Made by a program: the position numbers and the translations under genes. From assembly GCA_002347485.1 (NCBI GenBank), contig DDXM01000038.1:1-11570 (forward strand): a stretch of DNA of 11,570 bases, written 5' to 3'. This stretch comes from Anaerolineaceae bacterium UBA2260. GTDB lineage: Bacteria > Chloroflexota > Anaerolineae > Anaerolineales > Anaerolineaceae. Positions 6,789-11,570 of this stretch are shown one piece after another (positions within the stretch are counted from its first letter, which is position 1; every line of letters starts with the position of its first letter). The notes beneath the pieces were generated by a model. It ran no database searches, was not told where the DNA came from, and saw only the letters and a list, made by a program, of their open reading frames with translations.

Positions 6789-9032
6789 ATGATCAAACCA
6801 CTCGTCTACACTCCGTCTTATGGCGCAGCGCTTGAGATCCCTTTCGAGCGCTTTCTACCAATGGACCCACCTGGCATGGTAGCGCGATGGTTGGAGCGCG
6901 ATGTTTCACCGGGCAGTACCATACTCGATCCGCTGGGCGCGTCTCCGCGCGCGCTGCTGGAAGCCGCCGCGGCTGGTTACCGCGTGCTAGCTGCCTGCAA
7001 CAACCCGGTCCTGGCGTTCGAAACACGGCTGTTGGCTGCCAGACCCCAACGGTCAGAGTTCACCTCGGTTTTTCGCGAATTAGGCGACCAGCGCAAGGGG
7101 GAGGAAAGGCTCGAGAACTCGATCCGCACGCTTTACAGTACCCGCTGCGCGAGTTGCGGAGCAGAAATCCAGGCCAGCGCATACCTCTGGAATCGCGGAG
7201 AAACCCTACCGCACAACCGCCTCTATACATGCCCGCATTGCCTCGATTCTGGTGAACACCCCATCACCGATGAGGACGCCCAGCGCCTGCAATCTATCCA
7301 GCGCAGCGAACCGATGCACCGTTCACGCGCCTTATCCCGGGTGCTTGGTGGAAGCGTCGATGATCGCGAAAGCGTGGAAGCCGCGATCAGCATCTATCCG
7401 GTTCGGGCGCTCTATGTCCTTTTTACCATTCTTAACCGGGTCGAAGGAATGCACCTGCCACCCCAGCGCCGTGACCTGTTGGATGCCATCCTGCTATCCC
7501 TCATGTATGAAGCGAGCGCCATCTGGTCCTGGCCTGAAGAACGCGCCCGCCCGCGCCAATTGAGCATCCCTCCGCAGTACATCGAAAAGAACCTGTGGCT
7601 CGAGATCGATCACGCTATTCAAACCTGGACGCCTGATCTCCCATCGGTCGATTTTTCACTTTGGCCAAAAATGCCGGATGGCAATGGTTTGTGTCTATTC
7701 CCAGGCAGAATGCGCGACTTCGCGCAGGTCGCGGAGGACGTGCGGATCGATCACCTACTCTGTGTTTTTCCACGTCCCAACCAGGCATTTTGGACGCTGT
7801 GCAGTCTTTGGGCTTCATGGCTGTGGGGACAAGAGAAAGCCAGCCGATTCAGCCCGGTAATCGAGAGAAGGCGCTTCGATTGGTACTGGCATACCACCGC
7901 ACTGCACGCCGCGCTGCTGCCAGCCGCAACCCTGGCGGGCGACAATAAACCAGTCAGTGGCTTGATCCCTGAACCAGCGGCCGGTCTCATCAGCGCGGTT
8001 CTTCAAAGCGCGGCGATCAGCGGAATGGACATTACCGGAAGCGCGGTGATGAACGATACAGAACCCGTGCAGATCGCCTGGAAAACAGGCAAACGCGAAC
8101 GGGAATATAAGCCAGTGAACGTACAAAGGATTGCCCGAGAAGCCATACGCGAATTGCTCAACGAGATCGCAGAGCCCACGGAATATATCGAGTTACATAC
8201 CGCTGCCATGTGTGCCCTGGCCGACGGAAACACTTTTCCACCCTCCATACAGCAGCTAACGCTCGAGAAAACCTCTGAGATCCAATCCTCCCTCAATACA
8301 CTGCTGGCAGATGCAACCTTCCTGCGCAGGCTGGATGCCACTGCCCAGGACCCGGAGAGCGGGTTGTGGTGGCTCGTTCAGCCAGACGCCACACGCACTC
8401 CCCTTGCAGATCGGTTGGAACAGGAGTTGTTGAATTGGTTGCGAAACGAGAAAATGATCTCTCAGGATTTGCTTTACGAGAGGGTCGATCAACGGTTTTC
8501 AGGTTACCTGACGCCCCCGCTCAACCTGGTCCAAGCTTGCCTTGAATCATACACTGCCTGGGATGAAAAAAGCCGGTCCTGGCGTCTGAAGGAAAACGAA
8601 ACTCTCCAGGCGCGCGAACGGGATGGGCAGGATATTCGCCACCTGGTCGCTGAACTTGGGTACAGGCTGCACGTTCGGCAGGAGGGTGATAATCCTATCA
8701 AATGGTTCCTGGGTACGACGCAGGAGGAACCGGTATATCAGCTCTTCATTTCTGCAACTGCCATCCTCGATAGGAATGCGGTCTCAATTTCCGCGGAAAG
8801 TTGTGAAACGATCATGCTCATCCCCGGCAGCCGCGCCGGTCTGTTGAAATTGAAATTGGAACGCGACCCCTATTTACGGGAAATCTTCAGTAGAAATATC
8901 CACTTTCTAAAATTTCGGACGCTGCGCGGGATCGCAGCCCGAAATGACCTCACGCTTGAGATCTGGAAAGTGTTGATCGATTCAGACCCGCTGAGCCTGG
9001 AGGAAACCACCCAGCTCTCGATGTTTATCTAA
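6789..9032 (+). CDS. Large DNA-methyltransferase-like protein with zinc ribbon, motifs degenerate
   Basis: I do not recognise a named family. The 747-residue protein resembles in outline the large adenine-specific DNA methylases. Numbered from ATG 6789, ILDPLGASPRALLEAAAAGY at about 45-64 sits where the SAM-binding motif DPFxGxGT is expected, followed by ACNNPVLA. Two CxxC pairs (C120/C123 and C148/C151) form a probable zinc ribbon. DHLLCVFPRP then WTLCSLWASWLWG (about 321-347) occupies the position of the catalytic DPPY segment, but DPPY itself is replaced by FPRP. The last 250 residues include a likely winged-helix region (LLNWLRNEKMISQDLLYERV; SWRLKENETLQARERDGQ). I prefer ATG 6789 because GAGG at 6779-6782 is 6 bases upstream; ATG 6777 adds four residues and has no such site. 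No restriction enzyme or helicase gene is adjacent. It may be a DNA-binding pseudo-enzyme; function unknown. Confidence 0.7.
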   Translation: MIKPLVYTPSYGAALEIPFERFLPMDPPGMVARWLERDVSPGSTILDPLGASPRALLEAAAAGYRVLAACNNPVLAFETRLLAARPQRSEFTSVFRELGDQRKGEERLENSIRTLYSTRCASCGAEIQASAYLWNRGETLPHNRLYTCPHCLDSGEHPITDEDAQRLQSIQRSEPMHRSRALSRVLGGSVDDRESVEAAISIYPVRALYVLFTILNRVEGMHLPPQRRDLLDAILLSLMYEASAIWSWPEERARPRQLSIPPQYIEKNLWLEIDHAIQTWTPDLPSVDFSLWPKMPDGNGLCLFPGRMRDFAQVAEDVRIDHLLCVFPRPNQAFWTLCSLWASWLWGQEKASRFSPVIERRRFDWYWHTTALHAALLPAATLAGDNKPVSGLIPEPAAGLISAVLQSAAISGMDITGSAVMNDTEPVQIAWKTGKREREYKPVNVQRIAREAIRELLNEIAEPTEYIELHTAAMCALADGNTFPPSIQQLTLEKTSEIQSSLNTLLADATFLRRLDATAQDPESGLWWLVQPDATRTPLADRLEQELLNWLRNEKMISQDLLYERVDQRFSGYLTPPLNLVQACLESYTAWDEKSRSWRLKENETLQARERDGQDIRHLVAELGYRLHVRQEGDNPIKWFLGTTQEEPVYQLFISATAILDRNAVSISAESCETIMLIPGSRAGLLKLKLERDPYLREIFSRNIHFLKFRTLRGIAARNDLTLEIWKVLIDSDPLSLEETTQLSMFI

Positions 9033-9057
9033 ATTTTGTCTTTATTCAAGGAAATCT

Positions 9058-9813
9058 TTAGCGTACCTGTTTGAAGTTAACCAGCACCAGGTTTTTGTCA
9101 CAATCAGAATAGGTATCGAGGATCACCCGGTTTGAGATCGGTATCATCGCCTGGTCAACAAGTTGGATCGCTAAAATATCGTTTGAATTAAGCGGCTCAT
9201 ACCCAAGAACGAATTCATAACCTGATTCACCGTACCAGGCGGATGCGCCACCGGTGAGCGTGGTCATGTCAATGGTACGACCGTCATAATAACCAATCAT
9301 CCGTACCAGCACTCCCACCATGGGCTTCCCCTGCAGGTCAACCACGGTGCCCGCGACCCCCTGCCAATCACAGGAATCTCCCGAATGGAAAACCGTGTTA
9401 GCCATCGCCACGGGTTCTCCCTGGATGACATAAGGAAAATCGCCATCATAGCCAGGAGCAAAAGTAGGAGCCTGGGCAAATGTGGCGCTTGCGCTGCCAA
9501 TCGTTTCCACTGGCCGTGGAGTTTCGGTGGGGCGTGTTGTCCTGGTCGGTTGTGGCGAGGGCGTCCATGTTGGTGGAAGGATGGGCGCCGCAGTTGTACT
9601 CGAAGGCAGCGCTGCCAGAACCGGCATGGTAGGTGGCGGGAATGGATTTAAAGACCCCTGCGGATTGGCGAAAACGATCAGGAAATATCCTATAAGGCAA
9701 AGCGTTGCGAGCACCACCAGCGAAGTCAGCAAATTCCACATGAGGTCGAGCTTGCGCTGCCGGGCGCGGCGCATGGCGCGTCGTTGAAGTTCATTCTCAT
9801 CGATAAATCGCAT
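9058..9813 (-). CDS. Single-pass membrane protein with Pro/Thr stalk and extracytoplasmic beta domain
   Basis: The product has 251 residues and no recognised family name. A short, very basic N-terminal segment (RRAMRRARQRK, 11-21) precedes one hydrophobic helix (about 25-48), giving an N-in, C-out topology. Residues about 58-118 are a Pro/Thr/Ser-rich stalk (for example PTWTPSPQPTRTTRPTETPR), a style common on Chloroflexota surface proteins. The C-terminal domain (about 125-251) contains GVAGTVVDLQGKPMVGVLVRM, which resembles the start of carboxypeptidase-regulatory-like (CNA-B/transthyretin-type) beta-sandwich domains. Its only two cysteines, C148 and C238, could form a disulfide bridging the two ends of the domain. 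The start follows the parvulin gene by 21 bases with a GGGG/GGTG ribosome binding site, so the two form an operon. The job is probably structural or adhesive, but this is inference. Confidence 0.78.
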   Translation of the reverse strand: MRFIDENELQRRAMRRARQRKLDLMWNLLTSLVVLATLCLIGYFLIVFANPQGSLNPFPPPTMPVLAALPSSTTAAPILPPTWTPSPQPTRTTRPTETPRPVETIGSASATFAQAPTFAPGYDGDFPYVIQGEPVAMANTVFHSGDSCDWQGVAGTVVDLQGKPMVGVLVRMIGYYDGRTIDMTTLTGGASAWYGESGYEFVLGYEPLNSNDILAIQLVDQAMIPISNRVILDTYSDCDKNLVLVNFKQVR

Positions 9814-9834
9814 GCTTCACCCCGCTGGACCTTC

Positions 9835-10737
9835 TCATGGAACCAGAATTTCGATCGTGCTGCCTGCCCGGGCAGCGGTCAGCCATTCCGCCAGTGCCGC
9901 TTTTTGCAGCATCAGACGCGCTTCAGTGGATAACAAGTGGTCGGGGTCCCGTTCGATTACATACACGATATGGAAGCCCAGGCTGCTGGCGATGATACCG
10001 GACCTTTCCCCGGCTTGCAGGGTAAAAACAACCTCTTCCACTTCAGGCTGTGTCAGCATGCCGCGCGGAAACCAGCCCAGGTCTCCTCCCAGCGTTGCGT
10101 CCTGCTGATACGCGAGAGTGGCGAAGTCGACACCATCTTCCAACTGTTTCAAAGCGATTACCGCGTTGGCTTCATTTTTGAAGAATAACTGCCTGGCGTG
10201 AATTTGTTCAGCCGTTTCGGGCACAGCACTGGCGAGCGTATCCCGCTGCCATGCGGCAGCCATTTGCCGTTTCAACGCGGCGCGAAAGGACTCATCCGTG
10301 TAATGATTGGCGATTTGCCAGTCGGTCAACTTGTCCAAGCCGCCCATGTCGGCAATCAGCTGATCGATCCGCGCCTGCACATCCGCATCGCTCACGGTGT
10401 GCCCGGCTGCCGCAGCTGACTGGGCAAGCAGCAACTCATCGGTGAAACTGTCCAAAATCCTCGACTTCTGTTCCTCGGGGGTCATTTCCAGGCCCAGTTC
10501 TGCCAGCGCGTCCTGCAATCGCAGCATCTCGGCCTCGTACTCAAACATGGGGATACCTTCGTTGTTCACCAGCAGCGCCATTGGCACACTGGTTGCCGTC
10601 GGAGCCGCGGTCTCGACAGGTGTTTCAGGAGATTGCGTTGATTGAGCCGGGGTCTGGGTTTGCTGCCCATTTTTCGTGCATCCCGTCAGGAGAATAAGTA
10701 TTACCAGTGTAAAGGTAATGGGGGCGCGAATTTTCAT
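9835..10737 (-). CDS. Parvulin-type peptidyl-prolyl isomerase lipoprotein (PrsA/SurA-like)
   Basis: This 300-residue lipoprotein foldase has a signal peptide with a hydrophobic core (ITFTLVILILL) and lipobox LTGC, with C20 as the lipidated residue. A Thr/Pro/Gln-rich tether follows (about 21-52). Next is a SurA/PrsA-like helical chaperone region (about 55-175: VNNEGIPMFEYEAEMLRL, ILDSFTDELLLAQSAAAAG). The parvulin domain (about 178-265) carries IHARQLFF, GGDLGWFPRGML, VVFTLQAGERSGIIAS and GFHIVYVIERDP. Such proteins help exported proteins fold outside the cytoplasmic membrane, with or without prolyl isomerisation. The domain is complete, though some core positions are not canonical (Q183 where HIL is usual). 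The ATG lacks a ribosome binding site; TATAAT ends 7 bases upstream. It is co-directional with groEL upstream but separated from it by a strong terminator. Confidence 0.9.
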   Translation of the reverse strand: MKIRAPITFTLVILILLTGCTKNGQQTQTPAQSTQSPETPVETAAPTATSVPMALLVNNEGIPMFEYEAEMLRLQDALAELGLEMTPEEQKSRILDSFTDELLLAQSAAAAGHTVSDADVQARIDQLIADMGGLDKLTDWQIANHYTDESFRAALKRQMAAAWQRDTLASAVPETAEQIHARQLFFKNEANAVIALKQLEDGVDFATLAYQQDATLGGDLGWFPRGMLTQPEVEEVVFTLQAGERSGIIASSLGFHIVYVIERDPDHLLSTEARLMLQKAALAEWLTAARAGSTIEILVP

Positions 10738-10744
10738 CTGGTAG

Positions 10745-10772
10745 ATTATACCCGATTGTACCTGATAAAAAA
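10745..10772 (-). promoter_or_regulatory. Promoter of the parvulin gene
   Basis: On the minus strand a perfect -10 TATAAT (plus-strand 10745-10750) lies 7 bases before the ATG. The only -35 candidate at a 16-base spacing is TTTTTT (10767-10772), which is also the U-tract of the groEL terminator. The predicted start of transcription falls at the ATG itself. Confidence 0.55.
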
Positions 10773-10796
10773 CTGGCAGACCTCGCGGTCTGCCAG
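10767..10796 (-). terminator. Rho-independent terminator of groEL
   Basis: Read on the minus strand, CTGGCAGACC and GGTCTGCCAG form a perfect 10-bp stem closed by a GCGA (GNRA) tetraloop, followed directly by six T residues. It starts about 20 bases after the groEL stop. This is a textbook intrinsic terminator. Confidence 0.93.
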
Positions 10797-10816
10797 CAAA
10801 TTCAGGCTTGTCGGGA

Positions 10817-11570
10817 TTAGTAATCCATGGGGGGCGCTGCAGGAGCGGGCGGGTTCTTCTCAGGGATATCAGTGATCAAGGCTTCGGTGGTGAGAATCAT
10901 CGCGGCGATGGAAGCTGCGTTTTCGAGCGCGCCGCGGGTTACCTTGGCGGGGTCGCCGAGGCCGCCTTTGATCATATCGATATATTCTTCGCGAATGATA
11001 TCGTAACCGATTTTGTCATTCTTCTTGGCTTTCTGCTCTTCGCGAACCTTCTCGAGGATGACCGCGCCATCCAGCCCGGCGTTTTCCACGATCTTCTTCA
11101 TTGGCATTTCGAGCGCTTTGCGCACGATCTTAACACCGATCTGCTCATCCTCGCTGCTGAGTTTGAGGTCATCGAGCACCTTCATCGCGTTGATGAGGGC
11201 AACACCGCCACCAGGGACGATACCTTCTTCAACAGCGGCGCGGGTGGCTGAAAGCGCGTCTTCCACGCGGTGTTTCTTTTCCTTCAGCTCAGTTTCGGTC
11301 GCAGCGCCAACGCGAATGATAGCTACACCGCCGGAAAGCTTGGCCAGGCGCTCCTGGAGTTTTTCACGATCGTAATCGCTGGTGGTTTTGTCGATCTCAA
11401 CTCGGATCTGTTCGATGCGGCCTTTGATCGCAGCTTCGTCACCCTTGCCGCCGATGATGGTGGTGTTGTCCTTGTCAGAAACAACCTTCTCAGCGCGGCC
11501 AAGGTCAGGCAGCACAACGGTTTCGAGTTTGCGGCCGGTCTCTTCGGAGATCACGGTGGCGCCGGTCAGG
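10817..11570 (-). CDS. groEL: Chaperonin GroEL, C-terminal part (partial)
   Basis: The gene enters from the right edge; about 250 C-terminal codons are present, roughly the second half of a usual 540-residue GroEL. GroEL forms the ATP-driven double-ring folding chamber of the cytoplasm, working with GroES. The fragment begins LTGATVISEETGRKLE (apical domain) and continues through SGGVAIIRVGAATETEL. Next comes VEDALSATRAAVEEGIVPGGG, which contains the catalytic aspartate for ATP hydrolysis (equivalent to D398 of the E. coli protein). It ends in the equatorial domain (GLGDPAKVTRGALENAASIA). The tail is Pro/Ala-rich (PPAPAAPPMDY) and lacks the Gly-Gly-Met repeats common in other GroELs. A strong terminator follows. 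The start and any groES partner lie beyond the window. Confidence 0.97.
   Translation of the reverse strand, partial: LTGATVISEETGRKLETVVLPDLGRAEKVVSDKDNTTIIGGKGDEAAIKGRIEQIRVEIDKTTSDYDREKLQERLAKLSGGVAIIRVGAATETELKEKKHRVEDALSATRAAVEEGIVPGGGVALINAMKVLDDLKLSSEDEQIGVKIVRKALEMPMKKIVENAGLDGAVILEKVREEQKAKKNDKIGYDIIREEYIDMIKGGLGDPAKVTRGALENAASIAAMILTTEALITDIPEKNPPAPAAPPMDY

Noticed and set aside
9033..9057. Possible two-way terminator between the convergent methylase-like and membrane-protein genes
   Set aside because: The 25 bases are AT-rich but contain no inverted repeat; no terminator can be supported.
1..11570. Defence island, mobile element, CRISPR or tRNA genes
   Set aside because: No repeats with regular spacing, transposase or integrase motifs, terminal inverted repeats or cloverleaf sequences were found; the methylase-like gene stands alone without restriction or helicase partners.

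Overview
The window looks like a chromosomal housekeeping region of a member of the phylum Chloroflexota, probably Anaerolineae-like. This is inferred from gene order, protein style and the Pro/Thr-rich extracytoplasmic linkers; there is no rRNA to confirm it. Coding density is very high, no gap between genes exceeds about 90 bases, and I see no tRNA, rRNA, CRISPR array, insertion sequence or prophage gene.

Region 1 (1-4876, plus strand) is a translation and RNA-maturation cluster of the nusA-infB type. It holds the 3' end of infB (translation initiation factor IF-2), rbfA (30S maturation), an nrnA-like DHH phosphoesterase, truB (tRNA pseudouridine-55 synthase), ribF (FMN/FAD synthesis) and a double-length ThyX-like protein. 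The first genes overlap or nearly touch. A GC-rich hairpin followed by a good promoter between truB and ribF suggests that ribF and thyX form their own transcription unit. The ThyX-like protein is a fusion of two ThyX-like halves. Each half has lost a different part of the flavin/dUMP active site, and this is the most interesting item in the window.

Region 2 (4877-6728, plus strand) is a two-gene unit: a small protein with two CBS domains and a 429-residue ion transporter of the ArsB/NhaD superfamily. The CBS protein may sense adenine nucleotides and control the transporter.

Region 3 (6729-9032, plus strand) is a single large gene for a protein built like a DNA methyltransferase, with a zinc ribbon. 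Its SAM-binding and catalytic motifs are degenerate, so it is likely not a working methylase.

Region 4 (9058-11570, minus strand) reads toward region 3. It holds groEL (the C-terminal part, entering from the right edge) with a textbook terminator, then a parvulin-type lipoprotein foldase (PrsA/SurA-like), then a single-pass membrane protein with a Pro/Thr stalk and a small beta-domain. The groEL product works in the cytoplasm; the two smaller proteins work outside the membrane.

Several genes (ribF, the parvulin gene, possibly the methylase-like gene) have a -10 box only 4-7 bases before the first possible start codon and no ribosome binding site there, which suggests leaderless messages.
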